From positions 1,364,001-1,428,000 of the forward strand of contig CANUEZ040000208.1 in assembly GCA_948099385.1 (NCBI GenBank): a stretch of DNA of 64,000 bases, in the 5' to 3' direction. The notes below the pieces were generated by a model. That model ran no database searches, was not told the origin of the DNA, and was given only the letters and a program-made list of their open reading frames with translations. Shown here in pieces: positions 9,472 through 21,909 of the stretch. Each line of letters starts with the position of its first letter. Position 1 is the stretch's first letter. A program made the translations under genes and the position numbers. Source of the stretch: Fasciola hepatica (Eukaryota; Platyhelminthes; Trematoda; Plagiorchiida; Fasciolidae).

Positions 9472-10019
9472 GTGAGTATTTATTGTGTCTGACTCGCATT
9501 TCTCGATAAACTCTCATAGTGTTTTGAGCATGAGAAGTTCACGAGTATGAAAACGTTCTCGTAGAACGAAGACAGTTATTTGAATTTTGCTGCCTTAGAA
9601 TGGCAGCATAGCATCAGGACAAACAACCAATAAATTCCATTCATCTGTCAGTAAATGCAACCCAACCGTAGCTGGCGAGTAAGCCATAGGGAGGAAAGTA
9701 AGTGGAAATGCTCAGCTACATGTGCTCTCACACGCTGACAGTTCTTGTCAGGCGGCAAGCAGAATAACTGATCAGCCAAATCTGTTCGCGCCGAAGCACG
9801 AATAATGACCAATACCAAATGGGTGTATGGCTTTTAGGGAGGAATACTGATTGGTTGCCTGCGTATGAGTAAGCTTGTGTAACTCAAATAATCCGTTTGC
9901 CACCACGTTGGTAGTGAATGTGTTCACATTAAAATTCTTTAATAAATATGCGGTCACAAATTTGCAGCTTATTCCAATAACTTGAGCTTATTAACAAACA
10001 TTTTATCTATGCTTCCAAG

Positions 10020-10079
10020 TGTGCTACGATGGCATCTATCATCAAAACCAGAAGGTCGGTGTTTGGGCACGAGAAATCG
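10020..10079 (+). CDS. Exon 12: end of C-type-lectin-like domain (tentative)
   Basis: A 60-base block, phase 1 in and phase 1 out, reading 'CYDGIYHQNQKVGVWAREI'. It would supply the penultimate cysteine expected about six residues after G-N-W-S in a C-type-lectin-like fold. The final disulphide cysteine is not seen. The acceptor (CTATGCTTCCAAG) is fair and the donor (ATCG|GTAATC) fair. Confidence 0.45.
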
Positions 10080-10953
10080 GTAATCGACATCATTCATTCA
10101 ATTAATCAGTACCGGTCTACATCTACTGGAGTTCAAGAAACAGCAACACACAGTTCCCTGCTTGGCTATTGTCGATTTTCGTATCCATATCTGTTTGAAT
10201 AGACTTGTGCTTTTGCGAATTATTTACTTGTGTAACAAACATATACAAAAGCTACTCTGTAGCGACTTGCACCCTGAAAAGACGTTGAAAGTTACCTCTC
10301 TCCGTCCCGTTCTATTGATGATCACGATTGCACATTCGAACTAACGCACTTTAAACTATTCACGGTAGTATATTCCTCGTTCAGTGATTTAGTGACTTCC
10401 ATACGTGAACGCAATCCAGTCAATCTCTCATTTCTGAATCTATCATTATGAAAGAGAACCTGACCCCTAAATGTTATCGTCAGAAGATCCTAATCTGATG
10501 TATATCCTCAATGTGACAGCCGTTTTTGATCACCCTTTGTCAGTGATTTTGATTTTTTTTCTCATTTGGTAAATAAATCTGTGAAATTCGATGTGGATTT
10601 CTGCCAATTTTGTTCAAAAAATTAGTTTTTGACAGCTCCCATTTATCCAAATTTCAACATCGCCTGTCGAATGCAGTCAATCGACTCGACTTCATCTTCT
10701 TGTGACAGCATCAATCAATTTCATGAGCAATTTTACGTAAATAAACGCGATTGATCAGGAATTCCACATAGATATGTACCCGTCACATTCCACGTGAAAT
10801 CCCTGAATCAGAGCATTTCAATTCTCTTAGGTTATACTCTGAATTAATGTCTCACAAATGAAGATCCTGCATGTTTCATTCTCAAATGAGCACTTTACAA
10901 TTAATCGGCGATCGTGCAGTCCCATAAACAGTTGGTTGTAAACCAGTAGCCAG
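10080..10953. other. Stretch without supported gene
   Basis: Probably intronic if the block at 10954 is real. No element or RNA gene was recognised. Confidence 0.35.
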
Positions 10954-11172
10954 TGGTTTGCCGTTGTAAGCAAAGAAACCAGTCTGCTCTGCTCATGAAA
11001 ACACTAGGGTCACGTATGTACAGCAACACATCAGCTCACGTGTTGTACTCCGTCCTCCTAATGAGCATGACGTTAGAAATATCCCCGTGCTTTATAGTTT
11101 TATCGAGATTGGGACATAATTTTACATCCAATTTAGATCGAAATCTGAAACCTTCTATACATTTCTCAATCA
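10954..11172 (+). CDS. Possible exon following the lectin-like domain
   Basis: A 72-codon open block, phase 1 on both sides, ending at a consensus-like donor (AATCA|GTGAGTAAA). The peptide contains 'KQRNQSALLMKTLGSRMYSN', 'LEISPCFIVLSRLGHNFTSN' and sequons NQS, NTS and NFT. Sequon density and phase fit the upstream gene. The acceptor (GTAGCCAG) lacks a pyrimidine tract, which is the main weakness. Confidence 0.35.
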
Positions 11173-13480
11173 GTGAGTAAATCGGATGGATGAAAAAGAA
11201 AGCGTCCGTCGGGAAGTAAATGGAAACTGATGATGATGTTCATTATACAAGTACTTGATACAGTTGCAGCAACATTTTTGATGGACCGTGTTCAATACAC
11301 TATTAGGCTGGTCTTGAAAGTTCAGTATGTGAGCAGTTATAAAAATTGGTAAATAGTATGGACAACAAAAACAATGTAATAACTGGAAACAGGGAGTCTG
11401 CATGTTCAACGAACGTAAGCAAACTTCTCATATCAAATCAGAATAACTGTATTCGTCACAGTTATCCGTACAAAGCTTTGAAGATAGGCAATTTTCGTAG
11501 GAAAGTAGCCAGATAATATGATCCAAACTGAAACCCATACGCCGGAGATCGTTTGAGCAATCACACTCCTGTTCTGTATTTAGCAACAACAATAATAGAA
11601 ATATAGAGTAATCTGCAATGAAGCCAAAATGTTACATAGACACACTGCAAATGATCTCTAGTCAAAACATTCCGAGTTATGCACTCATTAGTCCGGGGGA
11701 TACCACATTGGAACAACAGAACATCTACACATGAACAAGTAGATATGATTAATCATGGAAGTAACGCAAAGTCGGTAGACCACCGTTGGTTGTTATTCAT
11801 TTTTATCCCCAGGAGCTTGATGGATCAGATTATTTAAACAAAACAGTCACACCGTCTTTGCAGAAGGATAAAAACTTAAAGGGAAAAATATGCACCGTGA
11901 ACATCCCCAGGAGATTATTGTGAAAATATAAAGATGGAAGTGTTCAGCACTTGAACAATTGCGGTTGGTTTGTACACAACGACATCATCAGAGTACTTCA
12001 GTCTTAAGCCGGAGTGCTCGCAGACACTCCACGGATGCAACTCAACGATGAGTAGAGAGACGGGAGGCTCCTTTGGAACACTCCGGAATGACTGATCAAA
12101 AGGTTTGGAAAAATATTCCACTAATTTGGTAAGCTGCACTCTGGATAGCCAGACAAGCAACTGGTTAATTTATTTATAAACTGCAAAAATTCGTCATGGA
12201 ATTTCTCACATGATTTCAGGCATGTTCGAACAAGCTTATTACTTAAGTTAGGCGCAGTATCTTTGTGGTTATTAGGAATTCCGTAATGGCTGTTAACTTG
12301 GTGGTTTTTGAAGTAGCAACATTGCAGACAAACCGGCTTTATTTGGTAATAATGCAGCTACTCAGATATGGATTTCAAGTGAACGTCGCTGTTTTTAACA
12401 AAGAGCGGGCTCTAGACTAGCGGATGCAGGAAATAGACCGACCGCACTAGAAGTTATGAGTACTGTAGCCTAGCACAGCTTTCCTGAGTATCGTCACTGG
12501 AATGCTCTCTACCTTCTTAATTCCGCAACATGAATAAAAACTGCAGGCGTTAGTTGATGAAGGAATGAGTGCAGCGTTTGTATCATGAACGTCAGCGTGG
12601 AGGCTGGGCTGTTCCTTACTTTGTCCACAGGTTCACCCAAAGACAATAACATTTGGGATACAAGTGTCGACTGGCTTGAAGGTGGAGTCCGTACGGATCT
12701 CAGTATACCCATTTTCAGACACTGTCCATTATGGACAAGAAAAAGGGCACTCTGACGAATGACAAAAATATTCCGAGGCTCGGAATAAGTTTGGTTTCAG
12801 GCGGACTGTAATCTATTGCCTCCTCGATGGTAGGTCATAGATATTTCTTTAACTGCTATAGACGCTGTACATGAAGGGAACGTCGAAGTTACGGGCTCAG
12901 AAGTTGTAAACACCGGTGTGCCACAGTAGCTACTCGATACGGTCAAGAAGCACATGCGCAAATCACATTTTACGGTAGGTTCATACTTCGAAATCAATTC
13001 TCTTTCAACTGAGGAACCTGAAGACAAACACAATGGTAACGAGTCGAATAAATGGATTTGAACGAATAATCTAATGTGCAATTCTGGTAAGTACAATTTC
13101 AATGATGACTGCAACACCTTTCACGGTCTTTCCTATGTGTTCATCCGTGGATGGACTAGATATTCAGGGTATAGGCCAGCTTTTGGAATCAACAGCAGGC
13201 CGAAATCTAGTTATGAATCTATAAGGGTGCCAATTTAGCAATTGGTCGGGGATGGGACAGAGGGTAGGTCCACCGGTCAGGTGCTTGAGCAGGCGGAGGT
13301 AGTGCCAGGAAATAAAATATAGTCCGCTTTCATTGGTCAGAATGGAGTAGTCTGATAGGTTGAGGGAGAAGAAAATATTTCTACCCCCCGGAGGAATTGT
13401 GTGCACCTCCTTCACGGTGATTAGTTCCCGAAAAAGAGAACATGATTAGGGCCTGACTTTGAACGTTTACCCTTAATTCT
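11173..13480. other. Unassigned stretch, possibly upstream BEL/Pao debris
   Basis: No continuous frame. Between about 12.6 and 13.45 kb short tracts (for example 'SFHWSEW', 'RPAFGINSRPKSSYESI') precede the recognisable BEL/Pao integrase region on the same strand, and could be its ruined protease/polymerase part. They are too short and frame-shifted to assign. Confidence 0.3.
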
Positions 13481-13489
13481 TCCATTCCT

Positions 13490-14770
13490 TGCACCGTCTA
13501 ACTGATGGTCAGAATTAGGACCATGGCCGCTTTCGTGCTGACAGGGTTACAACGCCTGTTAAACAGTATGATTTGCAGGTCCCAGAGAAATTATAAGAAC
13601 TTAGGAAGAAAGCGATAGTGAGCACACTGACTCGCACTTCAAATTGCGTGCATATAGAACAGCTCTTGACATGGTACAAATTCTCAAAGCCGGTAGCATG
13701 TATTCTACGGTTCAAACAGCATCTCTTTATAAATGAAAAAGTCTAGTCGGGCTTGATGGGGCTTTCAGGTTCCTCAACGGCGTCAGAGGTCAAGAGCAGT
13801 TGTAAAGGGATGCTTAAACTAGTTCGCGGAGAAGAATTCCCACTGGACGTCGAGAGCGCATCTGGTGTCAGTGCGCTTGTGAAGGTACAGATGAACGGAA
13901 ACCTCATAAATAGACCCAATCATGTTATCAATAACGAACTGGTATGCGTAGGTTGGCGGCCACAATGATCGGATTTATATAAATTGCTAAACATTCTGTG
14001 GTTCTGTCAAACAAGCATCTTGTAACGGATTCAGTCATTAGATATTATCACATGCTAGAATTCCCCGTTTGATTGCATGAAAAAGCTTGCTAAGATTCGT
14101 CAAAGCTTTTGTATTTGACAGGGTATAGTTGCAGTTCGTCGAGTTATTAGTAGGCCTTAAACGTGTAGGAGAGAGCCGGCTCCAACTTATTACCAACAAA
14201 TGGTACCCTTATATCGTATAGCTCCCGATTCTCTGGGTATGTATTTGCTCAGGTTGGTGTCGAATACTTTAGACCCTTCTATGTTAGGTGTGAGGGAATG
14301 GAAGAGAAACGTGATTATTGTTTATTTACGTACCTAAACATAATGACAGTGCATATCGAAATAACTCACTCGCTTATCAGAGACTCCTTGATCCAGGCTC
14401 TAATATGATTCACTGCTATGAGAGGTCATCCAAAAGTAATATGAAGTGATAATGGTAGGAATTTTAAGGAAGCGCAGGTCTCAGACACATCTCACAAAAT
14501 GGAGCTTGTAGTTTTTGTTAGGACGTGAGGTAGAATAGCATTTGGTCCACGCGATGCGAGTCATTGAGGAGGCTTTTTGGAGAGGTTGATACGGAATATT
14601 ACGAGCAATAGTTCATAGTCAGCATACGACAGACGAGATCCTTTCGATATTTCTGATCGACGTTGAAAGAATCATCAACGTTTGACCGTTGCTTCCTCTG
14701 ACGGAGAATGCTAAGGATTTAGAGTAGTCAACACCCAATAAGTTTTAGCTACTTAGTTGCAATAGGTAAG
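13490..14770 (+). mobile_element. BEL/Pao LTR retrotransposon, RNase H-integrase region, decayed
   Basis: Fragments appear in BEL/Pao order on the plus strand. First comes the tether after RNase H ('TWYKFSKPVACILRFKQHLF', about 13.66-13.73 kb). Next is an integrase N-terminal-like tract at 13753-13968 ('VESASGVSALVKVQMNGNLI'). Then, with frameshifts, come 'FRPFYVRCEG', 'FTAMRGHPKVI', 'SDNGRNFKEAQV' and 'GGFLERLIRNI'. SDNG carries the second catalytic Asp, and the E in GGFLERL is the third catalytic acid of the D-D-E integrase core. Stops and frame changes every 100-200 bases show it is old. No LTR was found. Confidence 0.75.
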
Positions 14771-15902
14771 TTTTCTTTTATTTTCTATCTGAAACGGGAG
14801 TCTATCTGAGCTTATGAACGATGATTCATGCTATTTCATTGACCGGACTCTGCTTGCGTACTATATTGCAATGATATTTTCTCCACTTTTTGTCTATGAT
14901 GATATCTTACAGAGTGTTATCTTATCAGCCTTGGGTATGTCCTTGTACTCGAAATAATTGTCTATTCTACCTCCATCTATTTTATGTAAATATTCAGACG
15001 ACATCGGTTCTGGTTGTGAGCCATCCTTATAAGAAGTTATTTCCAGAACTTAAAGAGGACTAGTCGCCACTTATATTGGTCCTCTTCCCGCTTCCAGAGG
15101 CTGAGTGCTTCTAAATGTCACGCTGTACCATTTTTTATCATCCATGGGATCGAAAAAACATTGACCGACTTGCTCGATTTTCTGTGCACAAAAGAAACAT
15201 TTCTACACTGTCCACATTCAAGTACCCGGATATTTGAATTACTCACAATCTTTCGCCGTCCATGAGACGTTTTAAAATGTTTAAAAGCTTCCCTGTTTCT
15301 CCCCATTAATACTTACACTGTCCGCACTTCCTAAACGCAGTCCCGATTCCATTATTTCCCACTGCTCCCACTGTTTCCAAACTTTCCTTCGTGGTTTGTT
15401 GAAAACTCCCCCAGTCGATCATAGGATGGAGCCAAAACATCTCTACATGGAGTGGCACTCTTGATAATAACACACGTAACGGTCTTCAAATTTCGTCATG
15501 TTGTCCCTTTGATCTCCGATATTCTGCGCCGCATAATCAGTTTCACACTGGTTCCGTCTTCGTCAGCATTGTTTCATTGTTGTCACAGCAACTGTCTTGC
15601 GAGTGGTCACACTAACTTTTGTGCTCTAACAATGACGCCAGTTTTTGTGACAAACACGAACAGCTTCATATGATCTCGCAATTTCACTGTCGTCGTGTGG
15701 AAAGCTCCATCCGGAATGTCCATATGGATCAGGGGATGAATAACCTACGAGATATCTAAAATCCACATAAAAAACACCGAACTAGTTGAAAGGTCTCTTT
15801 GCTCAAGTAGAATTACGGTGATAAAAGTATACTTGTGATCTTGTGTTGCAGCCTACGCTCACTATTTGGGAATTCGGCTGATTTGACTAACACTGATCCC
15901 AG
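14771..15902. other. Unassigned stretch
   Basis: No coding pattern was recognised on either strand. Open frames at 15118-15306 (minus) and 15452-15673 (plus) are short and have no motif. Confidence 0.35.
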
Positions 15903-16191
15903 TCAAAGGAAAACTATCAGTTGTAATTGTATCCTATATGGTTGGCTTTAGAATGAGAACAAAGATGAAATTGTCAAACAATATATGGCTTCCAACCCTT
16001 TCCGTTGTCCGTCAAGTCCTCTACAAAAATCGCGTAGTGGAGTTATCAGCTATGGCTGCGGTCGCTGTTGAAGGTTATCCCAAATTTGGGTTTTCCCATT
16101 ACACGGTATATTTCAGTGCTTCCGTTTTTCAGTGCAAGCCTGGATATTTTTTATATCATTACCGGTCCGTTCTTATCGACCATATATATAG
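15903..16191 (+). CDS. Possible exon, phase-compatible with lectin-like gene
   Basis: Acceptor ACACTGATCCCAG opens phase 1, matching the block at 10954. The frame stays open to ATATATATAG|GTAAAT, leaving phase 2, which fits the candidate at 24292. The peptide includes 'KGKLSVVIVSYMVGFRM', 'SVVRQVLYKNRVVELSAMAA' and 'FGFSHYTVYFSASVFQCKPG'. An earlier donor at 16105 (ACACG|GTATAT) would leave phase 0. No family was recognised. Confidence 0.35.
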
Positions 16192-17860
16192 GTAAATAGA
16201 TATATATACAATTAGTAGAAAAGCCAAAACCGATTGTTGCACACAACGAATCCAGGATCACTTTGCTCCATTTCTACAATTTACATTCTTCACTCACTGC
16301 TGTTTTTGATGCAGTCAAGGACGAAATTTTGACCAATCAACAAATGTTTCTTACCAAGGCAGGGTTAAAATGATAAAATATTCACGCTGCTTACATAGAT
16401 CGTGGATTTTACTGCCAATACCCAGTGTTTCTGCGTCAGTGAGAAATTGTCCATTGAGTTGATGCAGTGAGGAAATAGCTCTTTATTCGGGGTGTAAACA
16501 TTCGAGTGGTTATGAAAATGATCGTCGGTTCGGTTGCGTAGAGATGCATCTGATGACAGAGTTCAGGCACTTACCATTAAGCTGAATGATGTCATCAATG
16601 TTTATGATGATTGGAGAAATACCCGCGTTTTCATTGAACTGACCACCTTGTTCTTTTTCCGCTTTCGGGTTTGAGTATTTGTGGGCAAATGGAACTAGGT
16701 CACCGTTTGCCTGCAGTACCTACCTTACAAAGACTTGCTCCTCGTTCTAGGCACCATCCGTGCAAATTCCACGTGCTCTGTGACATACTGTCCGGATGAT
16801 GCCAACTTTGCTCCCCGCAGAAATAAAACTGGTGAATTTCGGTCACTGCGCAGACCAGGTACTTTGTTGGGAAAAAGACCTGCTGACTAATGTATTTGTT
16901 CGACAAATGAGTCTAATGTCTAAAGTGTCACTTTTGGCTTGTCAATCTATATGACATGTCAGTGTTACATTCGGATGAACTACATTCAACTTTTAAAGAG
17001 TCGCTCTTGGTCCCCATTGTTGTTGCGGATCATAAATATGTCATCGACGCAACGAGGTTAAGGTGTCTTTTGTTTGAGATCGACAAGAAATTCATCTGCG
17101 ACAATTAGTCAAAATTGACATCTCAATGCGATGAAGTTCTTTTCGAGTATATAGACAGCAAATGCTCAAAACGACAAGGCGGGAGCGAGTAATGTGGCTT
17201 ACAGGAAGGTCCTTATTTAAGAGGGCGTCTCGACAAATCAACGATAAGAAGAGAGGCAATTGCTTGAAGGACACACAAGTGTGGTGGGGAATACACGGAA
17301 TAGCATGAGTATGAAAAAGTGCATGATCGTAGCAGGACGGCCAAGTTCAGTCATCCACACGCAAAAGGCATATGGAGAGTGGAAGATAATGACGTCCAAA
17401 CCTTTGAACCTTGTCTAGTAACCCCGGTAATTAGGACACAAAAACAGAACGGGTCATGATCACCAACTGCTCAGGGCTCAGAGATTCCTTAATTGGGAAG
17501 GAGGGCTACGTGAGCGATAAAATTAGTTTAGAACCAGAAATCAGTACGAACTGGTAATATCAACAATAAGACAAATGACAACTGAAGTTTATCGACACGT
17601 GTCATAGAAACAAGACCTAAATTACGTGACTCAATGGGATTAAACAAACAAAATTTCACGCGAGTTTGGAAGCGAAGAAGATTTGGTGGTCAGAGTGGAA
17701 ACTGGTGGTCAAATTGGAAGAATAGAAAACGAACTTTTCGGTAAATACAAGAAGAGATTATGAGAGATAGCATGAAATCTGGACTAAACCATTTTGAAGG
17801 AGTTTCTCGATCAATTCAAGCTGGACTTCCAAGTGTAGTTTCAATAAATTTATACAAAGG
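16192..17860. other. Unassigned stretch
   Basis: No recognisable domain. If the flanking exon calls are right it is intronic. The right end passes into Gypsy-related sequence. Confidence 0.3.
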
Positions 17861-17864
17861 GTTT

Positions 17865-18520
17865 TCTAGCATCTACTTTCCGCGCTGTGTTCCTCGCCAG
17901 TATTGGATTTGTCAGACGTGTCCACGAACGCGAGTGAATTTTGCCCAGATACCGATGCAAGTGACGATGCTATCAGCGGAGCGATTTCTCAGTTAGATGG
18001 CCCAGAGCACTGTGTATCGTTTGGTAGTAGAACGTTTTCAAACGGAGAGAAGAACTACTATACTACTCTGAAGGAAATGATAACTTCGGTGAAATTTTAG
18101 GAAAAACCGACACCACCTAACTGGTTGCCCGTTTTGTGTCCGCATGGACCAATAAGTACCATTTTGATTTCAGAATTTCAAGGACTCACAAAGATGGATT
18201 GTTCGATGGCAGGAGCAGTTATGTGAGTTCGATTATGTCTCCAAACACCGGTCGGGTAAACGCCATGAGTATGCCGATACCATGTCTATACACTCGTGAG
18301 AGATCATGGTGATTGTCCGTTTTGCATCATGGATTTTGTGGGGAAACTGAAAGTATACTAGAGGACAATGGATAGCGTTACAGTCAAGTGATACAAGCAC
18401 CGCTTCATGCATGAAAGAATCAAAACTGGGAGTAGGAGATAGCAGGTTCCAAACTATGGCCGAAGCAACTATGGAGCCCCTGAGATTCCTTTGAGATGGC
18501 AGACGGCATAGTGGTCCTCC
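17865..18520 (+). mobile_element. Ty3/Gypsy RNase H fragment
   Basis: The frame at 17903-18100 reads 'DTDASDDAISGAISQLDG' and 'VSFGSRTFSNGEKNYYTTLK', the start of a Gypsy RNase H domain with the first catalytic Asp in D-x-S-D and the conserved S-R-T-x-S-x-x-E-x-x-Y block. After a stop and frame change near 18100, the tract around 18225-18300 ('HRSGKRHEYADTMS') resembles the end of the domain (normally R-x-G-x-x-x-x-A-D-x-L-S). It belongs to a different Gypsy family from the copy at 58 kb. Confidence 0.75.
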
Positions 18521-18919
18521 AGTATGAACCATATTATTCGGTAAATAACGTTTTTCCTTGAGCAATATTGTGGACTGTCTCGACAACACTGCATGCAAAC
18601 TTAAGTCATCCAGGCATCAACAAGTTTGAACATGCTGCTAGACTTCCGTTGTGGTGGCCATAATAACGGAGGGATATTCTAGATTTTTGGTCTATGGCTC
18701 AATAACGCTATGCCCAATGCTGGCATGCCGGAAATGCTGTCGATGAAATGGAAAGGATCTTCTGTAGTTGAAAAAAACTTGGTCAGATATTTTGTGCGTT
18801 ATTCCCAATTCGGGTCACTCTGGTCATCCAGTGTTTGTGGTTCGTCTTAATAAAATGAAATCGCACAAAGGTGAAATTCACTGAGATGGCGATATGGTGT
18901 CATAAGTGCGGTCAGAATC
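18521..18919. other. Unassigned stretch between Gypsy and RTE fragments
   Basis: No domain could be named. It may hold the ends of either neighbouring element. Confidence 0.3.
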
Positions 18920-20810
18920 AGAAGTTCTAGTTCAGTTTCAGTTTACGCAAACTCGCAATTCGGTGCTCTGGTTTCGGTTGATACCTCCCACCAGCATCGA
19001 GTAAAGAGCGAAAGAACAGAAGGACGAAGAAGATAATTCCAAAAAAATAAAAGTGATAAGCTGAAGTCACGGGGAACAAATATAATTCGAATATAGCTGG
19101 GTCACTGTCCATGAAACATAGGCGTTTCACTTAATGCCTCAAATCATTTGGTGAGCAGATTAGATGGACCCAAACCTAGAAACCTACTACGTCCTACCTG
19201 GCTAAGTGTACCGATCAAGGTTTTAATAATTTTTTCCCCTGTTATGTACTTACCAGATCGACCTACCTTCCCACTACTATCCACCTCAAAAAGGAGCTTA
19301 ATATGAGGAAGTCTGTCGGTGGGCAAGCGTAACACATATCCCAGTCACCTTAACCTGTTTGTATTCATTGCCTGATCCGCAGACTGACCTCTTGTTCTCA
19401 ACACCCTACGTCTAACCTGAGCATTACTGATGAGGTGTTCCAATCACAATCGACAATGATACGGAGACATCGACTGTCGAACATCGGCAGCAATAACCTA
19501 TCTTTTACTCTTAACGGCCATGATTCTGAGGCGTATAGAAGATCAGACCTAACGGCCGCCGTGTACACTCGACCCTTGACAGGCAAGTGGATGTCGTGCC
19601 GTAGCCACAAGTAGCTGAGTTTGACAGAAGCCAAACATGCCTTCTGAATAAGCAATGACACTACATCCGATAATTCTCCACGTAGTAAGATGTAAAGGCC
19701 CAGATAACAAAACTCATCTACTTTCACTTCGGCTTCTCCTGACAAGACGAGTTTTAGTGTAGCGTCAACCCAGTCCTGCAACAGCATTTTACACTGTGAA
19801 GGTACACGACGCATCTCAACCACTGCTACATTGTTGTTTAGGTCGACTGAGTCGAACGCCGGTTCCAGTTTAGGAAAGATAGAGATTTTGGGCCCATGGA
19901 GGATATGTATGTGTTCTATGATTTCTAATACAGTCAAAATGTGGTTGATACAACCTGGACTGAGTCTGAAACGAACATGGTTCTCATGCGTATAAATTTC
20001 ATTGGCACTAAATAATCGGTGGAGAATAATACCGATGAGCAGTTTGGGTGAGTCACTTACCAAGTTAATTCCTCTGTGGTTTTCACAACAGGATCTACCA
20101 TCATTCTTGTACATCGGTGCAATAACCCTTCTCACATCGTTCCCTAGGATTCAACTCATTATACCAAATTACCCGGAGGAGTTTTGCTAACTCCGACACC
20201 GAGGCTTCGCATCCATTCTTGAATAAAAATGAAGACAATGCCTTCAATCCAGCGGCTATGTATCTCTTCAACTAAGTTATCTCCGGCATAAACATTTCTT
20301 CTGGCAGGTATATCCTGAGGGTATACTATTGAATTGGGCCCACTGAACTGTTCCTCAGAGTGCTTCACCCAACGGTTTAGACGATATCCTTGAGAGTGAG
20401 TCAGTGGGCCGTCGGATTCTTTGCCTGATTCACATGCACTGGGCTTCTGTGAACTGACCCCCCAAATTTAACAATAATCATTCCGTATATGGCACCAGCT
20501 TTTTCCATTTCCCTACATTTCGCATGTCCTCATTGCTCACGGTCACTTTACAGGCTCCTAGTAAGTTGGAGTTTCGGAAAGCTAAGCATTTTATTGAAAG
20601 TGGCATCCGGAAAAACTGATTTGCAAACATCCGATAGAGCTACTGATGTTGAAAATATTCGTCTGCTGTGTGACATATTTGAACCAGAATCCTGTGTGGC
20701 ATTACCAGCTGCATACAAGACCTCCTTGTTCTTCTGCCAGCGTTCATCTAAGTCCAAAATGTCCGGCTGCATAGTATACAGTGTCGATAACTGTGCCTGA
20801 AAGACAGATA
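18920..20810 (-). mobile_element. RTE-clade non-LTR retrotransposon, internally deleted
   Basis: Minus strand, from the pre-polymerase linker (20772-20500, 'QPDILDLDERWQKNKEVL') through 20368-20159 ('MKHSEEQFSGPNS') into a 245-codon frame at 20135-19398. That frame has 'CENHRGINLVSDSPKLL', palm motif A as 'EPAFDSVDLNN', then jumps within about ten residues to 'PSQCKMLLQDWV' and 'KGRVYTAAVRSDLLYASESW'. The region that should hold motifs B and C (the FADD box) is missing. The C-terminal end continues at 19335-19144 ('LRLPTDRLPHIKLLF') and an AT/GA-rich tail follows. The endonuclease is absent, so the copy is also 5' truncated. Confidence 0.85.
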
Positions 20811-21402
20811 GTCTGTTATCGTCTATGTGTGCACAGGCGCAGACAAAAGGTAAAAGACAATGTTCAGTTGATTAAAGTATGTATCTGAGAGCAACATTGT
20901 GGGGATGTGGGGGTACACCATGTAAATGGATGTCACTTCCTGTAGTAGAAATTTATACGCGCAAGCAACAATCAGTAGCCGGACCACAGTCGAATGAGAA
21001 GGTCGTGACTAACAGTGAGGTTGATCGGGATAGCAGACGGGCTTTTAATGTGCTTTTCGGAACCACCCAAACGACCAACTTGGGTGTTGTAAGCCCTAAT
21101 GCTGACCACCATATCCAATAAACACACGCTTCGAATCAGCTGAGATAAATAGCAGTGGAATTTTTCGTTGGTCTCAGAGAAGCTGATATCGTTATGTTCA
21201 TACACAGACATTACAAAAAAGCATCAACGCCTTAGGTAATTGCTGTTGAAATGAACAGAACTATCCAACCGGACTTCGCACATAAGTACGCTGAATGGAA
21301 TCCAGTTTAGCTGTTTTGTCCTAATTCATTTGGCGTTGACCACATGATCGCACGGCTATCAGTTCACATAATACCTCATCGCTATCAAGCATTGCCCGTC
21401 CG
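20811..21402. other. Unassigned stretch
   Basis: It begins where the RTE similarity ends (probable 5' truncation point). No gene or element was recognised up to the AC repeat. Confidence 0.3.
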
Positions 21403-21422
21403 TCACACACACACACACACAC
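21403..21422. repeat. (AC)n microsatellite
   Basis: About ten CA/AC units. The flanking sequence to 21900 is unassigned. Confidence 0.9.
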
Positions 21423-21909
21423 GCTGAACCACCACTCGGTTAACTGACCAAACCTAGACTAGACCGTTCGATTGGGCACCTAATTCCGATCGGCTGCACC
21501 CGGCAGGTAAGTTTAATCACGCATATTTACTGACGTTTGCACGTACGCACCCACACAAGACCGTGACCTGTTCGACCCGTGACTAATCGTGTGTTTGCGT
21601 GTCTGGGCGAATCCCTGCCCTACTCACTGGCTGGTCAGAACCACCGATGGATTTCCGCATGTTCGCCTTTCCGTTCGATTGCGTTCCTTAAATGCGCGTT
21701 CCTTTCTTTTTCATTGATTGTGGTGGTCGTTTCGTTAACCAGCTTGGTGACGTGTGCCTCGGCCAATTGGCCTTTCTGAACTGTATGGAAAGTGAGTAAA
21801 CGTTGATTCTCCTGAGGACGCCAAGTTTTGAAGTTTGTACATTTAATCTCTTGATTGATTATTGTTTGCAGTACCGCTAATAATCCTCAGCTAGTTTGAT
21901 TTGGTTTCT

